DNA of 9,383 nt from an uncultured Acetatifactor sp. Its GTDB lineage: Bacteria > Bacillota > Clostridia > Lachnospirales > Lachnospiraceae. Positions 1-6,936 of this stretch are shown here, piece by piece. Position 1 is the stretch's first letter; every line of letters starts with the position of its first letter. A model generated the notes under the pieces. That model made no database searches. It was not told where the DNA came from and saw only the letters and a program-made list of their open reading frames with translations. The stretch spans positions 1-9,383 of the forward strand of contig CAJUJN010000117.1 in assembly GCA_910586775.1 (NCBI GenBank), read 5' to 3'. Made by a program: the position numbers and the translations under genes.

Positions 1-56
1 TGTTCTTTTTTCTGATGGAATTTAACATTTTTGTAATTTTATAAGTTTATCCTGCG

Positions 57-1766
57 TTATGAGTCCCTGGAAACCACCTTACATTTTTTTTTATAACAGG
101 CAATTCCATATTTGATAATATTTTTCATCCCGTTTTGCAAAAGGTGCGTGGCATATCCTTTTTCCTCAATCTGTGCCAGAGCATTCAGGCATCCGGTCTC
201 CAGATTTCCGTCACTCGGATATTTTAGCTCGATTACAATCCCGGTATCGTATTCCTCAATTTCTATCAGAATGTCACTGAAGCCTTCTCCGGACTCCGCA
301 TTGGAGCTGATGACCCAGTCCTCGCGGTGACTCAAAAGCCCCAGGAGTATACCGTGGTAAAAATTTTCTTTTTGGTTTTTTCGAACGGCGGTATCACGGA
401 TGCTGATCGTCTTCTTCAGATATTCTGTAAAAAGGGTTTCAACAGTATCGGCATCTGCCTGCGGGAATGCCTCGCAGAAGGCATCAAGTTTCGGAGTATC
501 CTTGCGGGCTTCCTCCTGGAACCATTCGTAAATCTGTTCTGTGAATACTTCCCAGATCTCAAGATTCGGTATTTTCAGCAGAAAGGATCTGCCGTCAGAA
601 CTGCCGCATTGGGTCAGGTATCCGGTGGTGAAAAGGACACTCCACAGATTGTCCATGTCTTTATAGATATCCCGATAAGTGAGCTCCTGACGGATTTTCT
701 TGTTAATAGTCCCGCCATTTATAAGGCTTTCCATCTCCCGTCTGGCCGCAGGGCCTGCCTTGCGCAGAAATGTCCGGATGATGTCATTCCCGCTGGTGTT
801 GATCCAGAAAGCCCGGGGTGCCGCATCAGGATCGGCACGCAGCTTTGCACAGTAATTGATTACATCCCAGGGACAGTAGACATCCGTATTGCCGAAGCGG
901 TACCCGTCATACCATGTTCTGAACAGCTCATAGTTCTCGTCAATGGAGTAATAATGCAGCATTTCCCGGACCTCAGTATCCGAAAAGCCGAAGTATTCGT
1001 CGTATTCCACGTCCGCAATAGACAGCACACGGAGATTGTTCAGTCCGGTGAAAATGCTCTCTTTCGCAATCCGCAGGCATCCGGTCAGAACTGCAAGATG
1101 GAGGCTGTTGTTGCTTTTTAATGCGCGGCTGAAAAGATTGCGGATTGTGCTGATCATCTCATCGTAATAACCGAAGTGCTGAGCCTTGTCTAAGGGGACA
1201 TCATACTCGTCGATCAGAAGGATGACTTTTTGATTATAATGCTTATGCAATAATTTACATAATGTTAACAGGCTGTCAGTCAATGCATCATTTGACATTA
1301 AAAATTGTGCCTGTCCAGCTGCACCGATAGCTATCAGTTGTTCATATAGCCTTTTTTCCTCTTTAGAGAGTTGGCTGCTATGCTTCAGGAACAGAAACCT
1401 CATTGCCTCATTTCCTATGATAGACCGCAGCATGGCATAGGCCTCTTCATAGGTTCTGCCGCTGACATCCTTCAGGCTGATTGAGATGACCGGATATTTA
1501 CCCATGTATTCATCACAAAGACATTTCTCGTTTTGGATGGCGAGGCAGTTAAAAAGGCCAGTATCACATCCGTATTCGAAGAAATATTTCAGCATGCTCA
1601 TATTGAGGGATTTTCCGAAACGTCTTGGCCGGGTAAAGAGATTTACTTCGCTCCAGTTGTTCAGCAATTCCCTGATCATCCCGGTCTTGTCAACATAGTA
1701 AAATCCCTCTGTGCGGATTTTACTGAAATCGTCAATGCCAATAGGCAATTTTATGTTTTTTTTCAA
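57..1766 (-). CDS. AAA-ATPase-like protein with C-terminal PD-(D/E)XK nuclease-like domain
   Basis: Complete protein of about 569 residues. Near the N-terminus is the family signature LPIGIDDF, then a Walker A-like RPRRFGKS (about residues 46-53), a Walker B VILLIDEYD (about 181-189), and a C-terminal GFSD...VIELK core (about 495-515) fitting a PD-(D/E)XK nuclease fold. This order matches the AAA-ATPase_like (PF09820) plus PDDEXK_9 (PF08011) architecture, which is multi-copy in gut Bacteroidota and Clostridia and has no settled function. I choose the TTG at 1766: AGGAG sits 10 nt upstream and it gives the family-typical start MKKNIKLPIG. The in-frame GTG at 1775 lies only 1 nt from that site, too close to use. 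It is monocistronic and no convincing promoter was seen upstream. Both catalytic cores look intact, so this is not an obvious relic. Role (mobile-element related, defence or other) is unknown. Confidence 0.93.
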   Translation of the reverse strand: MKKNIKLPIGIDDFSKIRTEGFYYVDKTGMIRELLNNWSEVNLFTRPRRFGKSLNMSMLKYFFEYGCDTGLFNCLAIQNEKCLCDEYMGKYPVISISLKDVSGRTYEEAYAMLRSIIGNEAMRFLFLKHSSQLSKEEKRLYEQLIAIGAAGQAQFLMSNDALTDSLLTLCKLLHKHYNQKVILLIDEYDVPLDKAQHFGYYDEMISTIRNLFSRALKSNNSLHLAVLTGCLRIAKESIFTGLNNLRVLSIADVEYDEYFGFSDTEVREMLHYYSIDENYELFRTWYDGYRFGNTDVYCPWDVINYCAKLRADPDAAPRAFWINTSGNDIIRTFLRKAGPAARREMESLINGGTINKKIRQELTYRDIYKDMDNLWSVLFTTGYLTQCGSSDGRSFLLKIPNLEIWEVFTEQIYEWFQEEARKDTPKLDAFCEAFPQADADTVETLFTEYLKKTISIRDTAVRKNQKENFYHGILLGLLSHREDWVISSNAESGEGFSDILIEIEEYDTGIVIELKYPSDGNLETGCLNALAQIEEKGYATHLLQNGMKNIIKYGIACYKKKCKVVSRDS

Positions 1767-1839
1767 GATAAGCACACTCCTTTCAGGGATAAGTCCATAC
1801 CCGGAGGATACAGGGAATGGGAAATATACTTATATCCTA

Positions 1840-2145
1840 CTATGCAAAGCAGATTTTGGCAAGCGATTCTCGCGAAGATTCTCCAATCCGCCAATCACCC
1901 TGAATCAGCAGTTCCGTTTCCGTATCAATGTTCGCAGTTGCCTCGTCCAACAGAAAATCCACGTCAAATGCAATGTGCACCCCGTCTGCGTCCACCTTGC
2001 CGCCGTTCATGCCGTTGATTATCAGGCGGTACAGCTTGGGGATTTCCAACTGAAAATAGTCTACCATCATCAGCGCCGCCAGGCCTAAGACCAGCCATCC
2101 GGCATACTTGAGATAGTATCGGTTGATATTCTTATCCAACAGCAT
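1840..2145 (-). pseudogene. ABC exporter (permease-ATPase) with large internal deletion
   Basis: The reading frame opens like a type I ABC exporter half-transporter: a basic N-terminus (INRYYLKYAGWLVLG) running into a first membrane helix, then YFQLEIPKLYRLIINGMNGG, the usual loop after helix 1. Around 1945-1952 it jumps directly to LLDEATANIDTETELLIQ, the Walker B/D-loop of the nucleotide-binding domain. Roughly 400 residues normally lie between these parts (remaining membrane helices, Walker A, signature motif). After LLIQ another foreign tail of 19 residues follows and ends at a TAG. About 101 codons remain of a family near 580, with no Walker A, so transport is impossible. It is divergent from the LysR relic, 52 nt away, suggesting both once formed a regulator-exporter pair. 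ABC identity is secure from the motifs; the deletion model is inferred. Confidence 0.85.
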
Positions 2146-2167
2146 AGTTTTCGCCTGTTGAAATATG

Positions 2168-2176
2168 TGTTATACT
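2168..2176 (+). promoter_or_regulatory. Extended -10 promoter for the LysR relic and HExxH gene
   Basis: TG, one base, then TATACT forms an extended -10 element with no good -35. Predicted transcription would start near 2183, leaving a short leader before the AAAGGA site (2183-2188) and ATG 2198. It lies in the 52-bp divergent gap with the ABC relic and may be the only promoter for the downstream HExxH gene. Confidence 0.5.
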
Positions 2177-2197
2177 GAACAGAAAGGATTGAAACAT

Positions 2198-2411
2198 ATG
2201 GAACTGCGTGTACTTCAGTATTTCCTTGCAGTGGCAAGAGAACAGAGCATTGTGCGGGCGGCAGAGTCACTGCACCTTTCCCCAGCCCACTCTTTCCACT
2301 CAGATAAAGGCCATGGAGGAAGAATTAGGAAAACAGCTGTTCATCCGGGGGACAAAGGGTTACAGAAAAGTCACGCTCACAGAAGACGGAATGCTTCTGA
2401 GGAAACGAAAC
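2198..2411 (+). pseudogene. LysR-family regulator, frameshifted N-terminal remnant
   Basis: ATG 2198 is preceded by AAAGGA at 9-nt spacing and begins MELRVLQYFLAVAREQSI, the classic LysR HTH start, continuing RAAESLHLS. A run of four C at 2280-2283, where the family pattern (LSQPTLSTQIKAMEEELGKQLF) needs three, shifts the frame. The remaining homology (QPTLSTQIKAMEEELG through VTLTEDGMLLRKR) continues in the +1-shifted frame to about 2408. Everything after the DNA-binding domain, including the whole effector-binding domain (about 220 residues), is absent and replaced by the next gene. The original frame ends at TAA 2420-2422. Family is clear; the regulated target was presumably the adjacent exporter, now also broken. 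A sequencing error in the C-run is possible, but the truncation would remain. Confidence 0.88.
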
Positions 2412-2423
2412 GGAGGGTATAAA

Positions 2424-3344
2424 ATGAAAGCCGATTTTTCCGAAAATGTTTATTATGGACACATTGTCAAAGGAGATTTGACGGCCGCAATCGACTATGT
2501 GAAGCAGTTTCCGGAACAAGCCAGGCGATATGAGCGATTCAGGGCAATCTTTGAACAGGAGCAATACATTTGTTATGAGGCAGATGCCTGGATTAATGAT
2601 ATATTGATTGCGTATCAACAATATTACAGAGAAGTATTTTACCTCTGTATCGGCAAAGAAAACGCTGCCGGCAAATTAAGGGGGCGCTTAGCTGAGTATC
2701 TGGAAATCACAGATGAAGACATTGAACTGTGTGATATGGAGCAAAATCAGATAACTGAAGCTTTCCGGAGGAAGGGCTTCCACTTCCTGGGCGGCAGGAC
2801 AAGCGGCTATTATGGTCCCTATATCTGGCAGACAACGGAAAGCAGAACCTACGAAGTTGAACTCCCCGACGGTATCCAGACATACACTGTCAAATTTCTG
2901 GACGGCTTCATTGCCAGGAGCTGGCCGGACTATCTTTCCTTTGGCGAGATTGGCACCGGCGGCTGGACGGATGCGGACGGCATTATCAACTGTATAAGAG
3001 CTTCCTATGATCCTGACAGCGAGACGTTCAAAGTGTCGCTGCTAAAACACGAGGCACAGCATGCCAGAGATTTGTCCATCCATAAAAATATGTCCTCCGA
3101 AGACCTGGAATACCGCGCCAAGCTGGTGGAGCTGATTTATTCCGTAGAAAGGAATCTGTTGGAACAGTTTGCCCGGGAAGCTGCCAGTTCGGATAAGAGC
3201 AACGGGCATGCGTCAGCGGCCGAAAGGATTCTGGACGGCTTTGCCGAAAAGCTGAAATTACGCCATGGAGAGATGAGCAGGCTTCCGGCAGAAGAAATCC
3301 ACACCACCGCCCGAATCCTGTTTGAGGAAAGCTATATATTATAA
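2424..3344 (+). CDS. Uncharacterised protein with HExxH zincin-like motif
   Basis: The 306-residue protein carries HEAQH at residues 209-213, followed by D216 and an acidic helix EDLEYRAKLVE (226-236) that could supply a third metal ligand such as E229 or E236. This resembles a gluzincin-type metalloprotease centre. No signal peptide or membrane helix is evident, so it is probably cytoplasmic. The N-terminal half is mixed helical and acidic with no domain I recognise. ATG 2424 has GGAGGG at 2412-2417 with 6-nt spacing, ideal for translation. The frame is also open upstream through the shifted LysR relic to 2208, so automatic calling may give a false 378-residue fusion; I reject that because the upstream part is a broken LysR HTH. 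Transcription probably comes from the old LysR promoter. Peptidase activity is a prediction; the gene itself is convincing. Confidence 0.85.
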   Translation: MKADFSENVYYGHIVKGDLTAAIDYVKQFPEQARRYERFRAIFEQEQYICYEADAWINDILIAYQQYYREVFYLCIGKENAAGKLRGRLAEYLEITDEDIELCDMEQNQITEAFRRKGFHFLGGRTSGYYGPYIWQTTESRTYEVELPDGIQTYTVKFLDGFIARSWPDYLSFGEIGTGGWTDADGIINCIRASYDPDSETFKVSLLKHEAQHARDLSIHKNMSSEDLEYRAKLVELIYSVERNLLEQFAREAASSDKSNGHASAAERILDGFAEKLKLRHGEMSRLPAEEIHTTARILFEESYIL

Positions 3345-3423
3345 GGTGAAGTTTTTTACAGTGCACTCTTCCAAATACACTTGACTGAATCGGTCAACTC
3401 TCTGCAGGGAACAATTTCTGAAG

Positions 3424-4725
3424 TCAGGCAATATGATACACCTTCACGCCATGAGCCTCCACGGTCGCCGTCACCTTCTGGTCAACAGCCGCAGTGTCTG
3501 TCTTCTCCCACAATTCATGAAGCACTGGCGCTTCTGTCCCGAATTCCTCATCCAGCGCAGGCAGGCTCACGGAAATCTCTGCCGCTTCATCTCTCAGGTT
3601 AAACAATGCCACACATACACGTCCGTTCTCTTCGTCCCTGTTCTTCCAGACAGCCATATCATCGGTGCGCAAAATCTGGGTTCCATGACAGCTTTCCTTC
3701 ATCATATCCAACAGTTCTCGATTGGTGAGCAGTGAAAGTGTCTGGTTGTCCAATTTGGTCAATTCTGCTCCTATCATCAGCGGCGAGCGGAACATACACC
3801 ATAATGTCATCATGGTCCTCTGCTCGGCTTTTGTAAAATTCGTCTGCCGCTCGTGACCGAACCCCTTGCCCAGATATCCCAAGGGCAACATATCACAATC
3901 CGGATAGCAGCCTTTTTTCACATGGTCCTGCCACAATGCACAACGCCGGAACATCGCCTTTAAAAGCTTCCAGTCATCCCAGAAATCGTCCGTAATACGC
4001 CACATGTTTGCATATTTGCCGTATTCCCATGCCCTGTCGATGTGTGCGGGCCCTGGAGAAAGGCTCAGCACAATGGGCCGGCCGCATTTCTCAATCGCAC
4101 GATGGAGCATTCTGGTCTCTTCCCAGCCGTTAAAGGGAATCTCCTGATAAAGCCAACTGTCGCAGATGTCGTCACATTTGATGAAATCCACGCCCCACTG
4201 TGCGTACATTTTGATCAGAGAATCATAATATTCCTGTCCGGCCGCTGTGGCATGCACGCCGTACATATCGCTGTTCCAACCGCAGATAGAAGAAGGGTCC
4301 GCCACCATATCAGCCGTGGTATCCGTTCCTGACACGGGACAATGTTTTTCCGCAGCTCTGCGTGGAATACCGCGCATGATATGAATGCCGAATTTCAGCC
4401 CCAGGCTGTGCACATAGTCCGCCAGAGGCCCAAATCCTTTGCTGCCTGCGGATGAGGGAAATCTGGACGGACTCGGTTGCAGCCTTCCGAACGCATCCAT
4501 TTCCTGATCTCCGAAAGGGATATACTGAAATTCATCCCGTCTGGTTCCTGCATCGTTTGCATACCACTGGATATCCACAACCACATATTCCCAACCGTAT
4601 TCCTTTAAATTGGCCGCCATATAATCCGCATTCGCCTTCACCTGTGCTTCATTTACTGTAGTGTCGTAGTAATCATAGCTGTTCCAGCCCATCGGCGGCG
4701 TTACTGCAAATTCATTCTTATTCAT
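3424..4725 (-). CDS. Glycoside hydrolase family 27, alpha-galactosidase-like
   Basis: A 433-residue cytoplasmic enzyme without signal peptide. It starts with the GH27 hallmark TPPMGWNSYDYY (9-20). Other conserved parts are VVVDIQWY (48-55), DFIKCDD (180-186) whose D185 matches the catalytic nucleophile of clan GH-D, WRITDDFWDDW (242-252) whose D247 (or D246) matches the acid/base, and WCMFRSPLMIG (309-319). The C-terminal roughly 85 residues look like the usual beta-sandwich. Expected reaction: retaining hydrolysis of terminal alpha-D-galactosides; related GH27 members act on alpha-N-acetylgalactosamine or beta-L-arabinopyranoside, and substrate cannot be fixed from sequence. ATG 4725 has AAAGGAG (4734-4740) at 8 nt; an upstream in-frame extension to 4893 overlaps the promoter and is rejected. 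It is divergent from an AraC regulator, its likely activator. No sugar transporter lies alongside, so uptake must come from elsewhere. Confidence 0.93.
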   Translation of the reverse strand: MNKNEFAVTPPMGWNSYDYYDTTVNEAQVKANADYMAANLKEYGWEYVVVDIQWYANDAGTRRDEFQYIPFGDQEMDAFGRLQPSPSRFPSSAGSKGFGPLADYVHSLGLKFGIHIMRGIPRRAAEKHCPVSGTDTTADMVADPSSICGWNSDMYGVHATAAGQEYYDSLIKMYAQWGVDFIKCDDICDSWLYQEIPFNGWEETRMLHRAIEKCGRPIVLSLSPGPAHIDRAWEYGKYANMWRITDDFWDDWKLLKAMFRRCALWQDHVKKGCYPDCDMLPLGYLGKGFGHERQTNFTKAEQRTMMTLWCMFRSPLMIGAELTKLDNQTLSLLTNRELLDMMKESCHGTQILRTDDMAVWKNRDEENGRVCVALFNLRDEAAEISVSLPALDEEFGTEAPVLHELWEKTDTAAVDQKVTATVEAHGVKVYHIA

Positions 4726-4742
4726 GTATGCTTCTCCTTTGA

Positions 4743-4756
4743 GGTAATTTTTTGAT
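4743..4756 (+). repeat. 14-nt direct repeat, copy 1 (GH27 leader side)
   Basis: GGTAATTTTTTGAT occurs here, next to the GH27 ribosome binding site, and again exactly at 4915-4928, in the same orientation and 172 nt away. The two copies bracket the divergent intergenic region. This is a candidate binding-site pair for the AraC regulator, but the sequence is AT-rich, so coincidence or local duplication is possible. Confidence 0.55.
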
Positions 4757-4864
4757 ATAAATACTCTCGCGACAGGCTGCGAAAGGCAAACAGGGCAAAT
4801 ATTTTCAGTATACAGCATAAATGGCCCAAAAGGCTTTCCCTTATGCATGTTCTGTGCTATAAAT

Positions 4865-4893
4865 ATTATAGTGAATTGTAACGGAATATACAA
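4865..4893 (-). promoter_or_regulatory. Sigma-A type promoter for the GH27 gene
   Basis: Read on the minus strand, TTGTAT (-35, 4888-4893), a 17-nt spacer and a perfect TATAAT (-10, 4865-4870). Transcription should begin near 4858, leaving a leader of about 130 nt before ATG 4725. The weak -35 fits a promoter needing an activator such as the divergent AraC protein. Confidence 0.65.
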
Positions 4894-4914
4894 GAATACT
4901 TCTTTGACATGGAG

Positions 4915-4928
4915 GGTAATTTTTTGAT
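4915..4928 (+). repeat. 14-nt direct repeat, copy 2 (over the AraC start codon)
   Basis: This is the second exact copy of GGTAATTTTTTGAT. It overlaps part of the AraC gene's ribosome binding site and its TTG start codon, so a protein bound here could repress the regulator's own gene. The regulatory role is inferred from position only. Confidence 0.55.
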
Positions 4929-5784
4929 TAGCTATACTTTTGGCAATTACGGCTTTTTAAAGCAGGGAAAAATGGAAGAGCCTCCTCTCACTCTGTTGGA
5001 CATGGGAATTGAACGACGCTTTCAGGAAACTTATCGTTTTGAAAATGCCGGCCGCACTTCCTATAGCGGATATCTGCTGCAGTTTACCCTGAAAGGCTGC
5101 GGAATCTATGAGGCGCAGAAGCAGTATGAACTGACTCCCGGGCGGGGCTTCTTTTCCAGGATACCGGAAGAAAGTCGCTATTATCTGCCGCCGTCAGATA
5201 TTCCCAGGGAATCCGCTGAGGATGGCTGGGAATTCTTTTATCTGCACTTTGACGGCTCTGCGGTATATCCCTTTTTTGAGACAGTCCGTGCGCTGTGTGG
5301 CCCTGTTTTTTTTCTTGCAGTCTCCAGCCCTCCCGTGGCGCTGTTCTTTCGCTTGTTTAAACGATTAAGCAACAGGGAACCCCTTGCGCTTTATGAAGGA
5401 AGTGAATTTCTCTACCAATTTCTCACCCAACTTCTGCGCGAGTTGGAAGCGCCTTCCGCTGAAGGGTCCCACTTGGTGCGACAGGCCGCTTCCTGTTTCA
5501 AAAATCATTTTTCGGAATTGAAGGGAATCAGGGAAGTGGCAGATATCTGCGGTGTTTCCCAGTCCCATCTGACCAGGATTTTCCATAAAGAGACCGGCCA
5601 GACGCCGCTTCAGTACCTGAACCGGCTCCGTATAGAGTACGGATTGTTCTTACTGCTCAACACAAAGGACAGCATAGAAAGCATCGCGGTTGCCTGCGGT
5701 TTTTTAAACGGGAATTACTTTGCAAAGGTATTCAGGCAGTATCTGGACTGTTCGCCCGAGGAATACAGACGGCGGAACCGTTGA
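4924..5784 (+). CDS. AraC-family transcriptional regulator
   Basis: A 286-residue regulator. The N-terminal half (about 20-115; e.g. YLLQFTLKGCGIYEA, GWEFFYLHFDG) is typical of the cupin-like AraC ligand-binding domain. The C-terminal 100 residues hold two helix-turn-helix units: LKGIREVADICGVSQSHLTR (199-218) and SIESIAVACGFLNGNYFAKV (250-269), ending with the conserved SPEEYRRR. I choose TTG 4924: GGAGGG (4911-4916) lies 7 nt upstream. The in-frame ATG at 4909 has no ribosome site of its own and supplies part of this one. It is divergent from the GH27 gene, the usual arrangement for a sugar-responsive activator of its neighbour; the sensed sugar is probably an alpha-galactoside or its product. 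No clear promoter of its own was found. Confidence 0.95.
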   Translation: MISYTFGNYGFLKQGKMEEPPLTLLDMGIERRFQETYRFENAGRTSYSGYLLQFTLKGCGIYEAQKQYELTPGRGFFSRIPEESRYYLPPSDIPRESAEDGWEFFYLHFDGSAVYPFFETVRALCGPVFFLAVSSPPVALFFRLFKRLSNREPLALYEGSEFLYQFLTQLLRELEAPSAEGSHLVRQAASCFKNHFSELKGIREVADICGVSQSHLTRIFHKETGQTPLQYLNRLRIEYGLFLLLNTKDSIESIAVACGFLNGNYFAKVFRQYLDCSPEEYRRRNR

Positions 5785-5936
5785 CTTACGTAATTTGATT
5801 TTTACAAAGTTGTTGGCCAAGGTTCTGGCAGGATTTATTGCTCTGGTCAAAGGAGTTAATTTCTTCGTTGACGGAAGCACTGCCCTGTGGCAGCCACATC
5901 TCATAGGAGAAATTCCTGGCACGCAGGGAATATTCC

Positions 5937-6002
5937 GTACCATTTCGCCTGCTCATGCCACATCCTGCTGTACTCCCCGCCCATGGCCAGCGTTCCTTCC
6001 TG
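5937..6002 (-). pseudogene. Ghost of an ABC exporter C-terminus
   Basis: The minus-strand frame reads QEGTLAMGGEYSRMWHEQAK followed by WY. This matches the extreme C-terminus of exporter-type ABC ATPases, where a GTHEELL-like stretch is followed by GGxYxxMWxEQAxWY. A stop codon (6003-6005) precedes it and no Walker or signature motifs are found upstream, so only about 22 residues are recognisable. It does not belong to the deleted exporter at 1840-2145 in any simple way, because on this strand it lies upstream of that gene's start. It may come from a second, lost half-transporter. The identification rests on a short match. Confidence 0.45.
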
Positions 6003-6381
6003 TCAGCACTTCCGGAAATTGACCAGAGAAGTCAATTCAATCAAAGCAACTCTCTTAGCCAGTCAAATCCATTTACATTTAAAGTCTGCTAAAAGCCAGA
6101 CAGGACCAACATGCGCTGACTGCCATAAAGGCCACATTCTGGTCTGCTCCGCTGTAAAACTGCATCTCACCGTTTTGACACGGGGAAGTTGATATTAACT
6201 GCAACGATTTAAAATCAGGTATGCCATAAGCTGAAAAGTGCCATAAAATCAATGCTTTCACGAAAATATGCGAATCAATGACTTACCTAATCAGGTACGC
6301 TATGATTTTCCAAAATCCTTGAGTTATCCGGCTTTCTAAGGATTGTCATATCTGACAAAAAGCGTTACAACATTAGTATTT

Positions 6382-6401
6382 ATATCTGCGAAAGCAGATA
6401 T
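6382..6401. repeat. Perfect 8-bp hairpin with GAAA loop
   Basis: ATATCTGC and GCAGATAT pair perfectly around a GAAA tetraloop. There is no T-run on either side, so it is not a standard terminator. It has no gene context and its function is unknown. Confidence 0.5.
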
Positions 6402-6686
6402 TTGCCGCCTTTATTGTAGAACGAGTGAACATTTCTGTAATATAATACGGAAATCGGTAAATGCATACGCTTGCGAGTATAGCCAGAAGTATACCACATT
6501 ATTTTTGCATTTTGCTTCTGATGACAGCATTGGCAGGCAGCATGTAATTTTTGTCTGCCACGCTTTTGCTGAGCGGCTTTTCCTAAAATCAGAATCAGCT
6601 TTGAAGGGGACTCACTCAGACATTTAACTACATTTTCCTGCACAGGTTGGCAGACTATGGTTCCTGTTTATCCGGTTCAGGATAGG

Positions 6687-6716
6687 TTTTCAGAAATCCA
6701 GAAGAATTTCTGAAAA
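6687..6716. repeat. Perfect 11-bp inverted repeat
   Basis: TTTTCAGAAAT (6687-6697) pairs with ATTTCTGAAAA (6706-6716) across an 8-nt loop. It is AT-rich and could have been a weak terminator beyond the collagen-like pseudogene, or one arm of a larger repeat with the adjacent hairpin (6723-6818). Confidence 0.5.
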
Positions 6717-6722
6717 ACAGCA

Positions 6723-6818
6723 GGGTTGTCGGGAAATAGCTGCATTTCCACAATATATATGTGATATGTTGGGAATCACAACTATATATTGTATACAAAT
6801 GTCTTTCCCCGACAGCCC
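6723..6818. repeat. Long imperfect hairpin, about 96 nt
   Basis: The two halves are near-reverse complements. The inner arms ACAATATATATGTGAT (6750-6765) and 6775-6792 pair over 16 positions with a 2-nt bulge around a 9-nt loop. After a less matched middle (both sides keep CATTT/AAATG), the outer arms GGGTTGTCGGG (6723-6733) and CCCCGACAGCCC (6807-6818) pair again. No open frame explains this. Possibilities are a REP/MITE-like palindromic element, a structured RNA or a decayed terminator. It lies just past the end of the recognisable collagen-like pseudogene. Confidence 0.6.
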
Positions 6819-6936
6819 CGCCGATCCGTTTCCTGTTATGCTGCGTGTTTTGGCTGTCACTTATCCTGCTGTAAATAATTCCGCTGTTATGGTAAATTCT
6901 TTTTCTGAGGCATCCCGGACAAGAGTTCCTCCGTAT

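Larger units (their letters stand above)
5785..6936. other. Gene-poor region of relics and inverted repeats
   Basis: No frame on either strand over this 1.15 kb combines a ribosome binding site, a start and recognisable protein sequence. Short open frames of up to about 100 codons exist on both strands but overlap each other and have no family features. I recognise an ABC exporter C-terminal ghost (5937-6002) and several perfect or imperfect palindromes (6017-6037, 6382-6401, 6687-6716, 6723-6818). The 6840-6936 part is probably the eroded end of the collagen-like pseudogene. The whole stretch looks like decayed DNA, not a hidden gene. Confidence 0.6.

Noticed and set aside
327..1121. 264-codon plus-strand open frame opposite the AAA-ATPase-like gene
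   Set aside because: It is the antisense shadow of a clearly conserved protein, with no recognisable motifs.
2208..2423. N-terminal extension of the HExxH protein into a 378-residue fusion
   Set aside because: The extra part is the shifted LysR HTH relic, and a strong ribosome site with ATG 2424 marks an independent start.
3345..3423. Terminator between the convergent HExxH and GH27 genes
   Set aside because: Only a 5-bp TTGAC/GTCAA inverted repeat is present, with no GC-rich stem or T-run.
4726..4858. Riboswitch in the 130-nt GH27 leader
   Set aside because: No conserved riboswitch core or terminator-antiterminator pair could be seen.
4726..4893. 56-residue N-terminal extension of the GH27 enzyme
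   Set aside because: It overlaps the -35 element of its own promoter and precedes a good ribosome site at the family-typical start.
5887..6192. 101-codon plus-strand open frame
   Set aside because: No ribosome site and no domain; it lies antisense to the ABC C-terminal ghost and overlaps other short frames.
6343..6643. Opposing open frames of about 90 codons on both strands
   Set aside because: They overlap each other, have no family features and no start signals; chance frames in AT-rich DNA.
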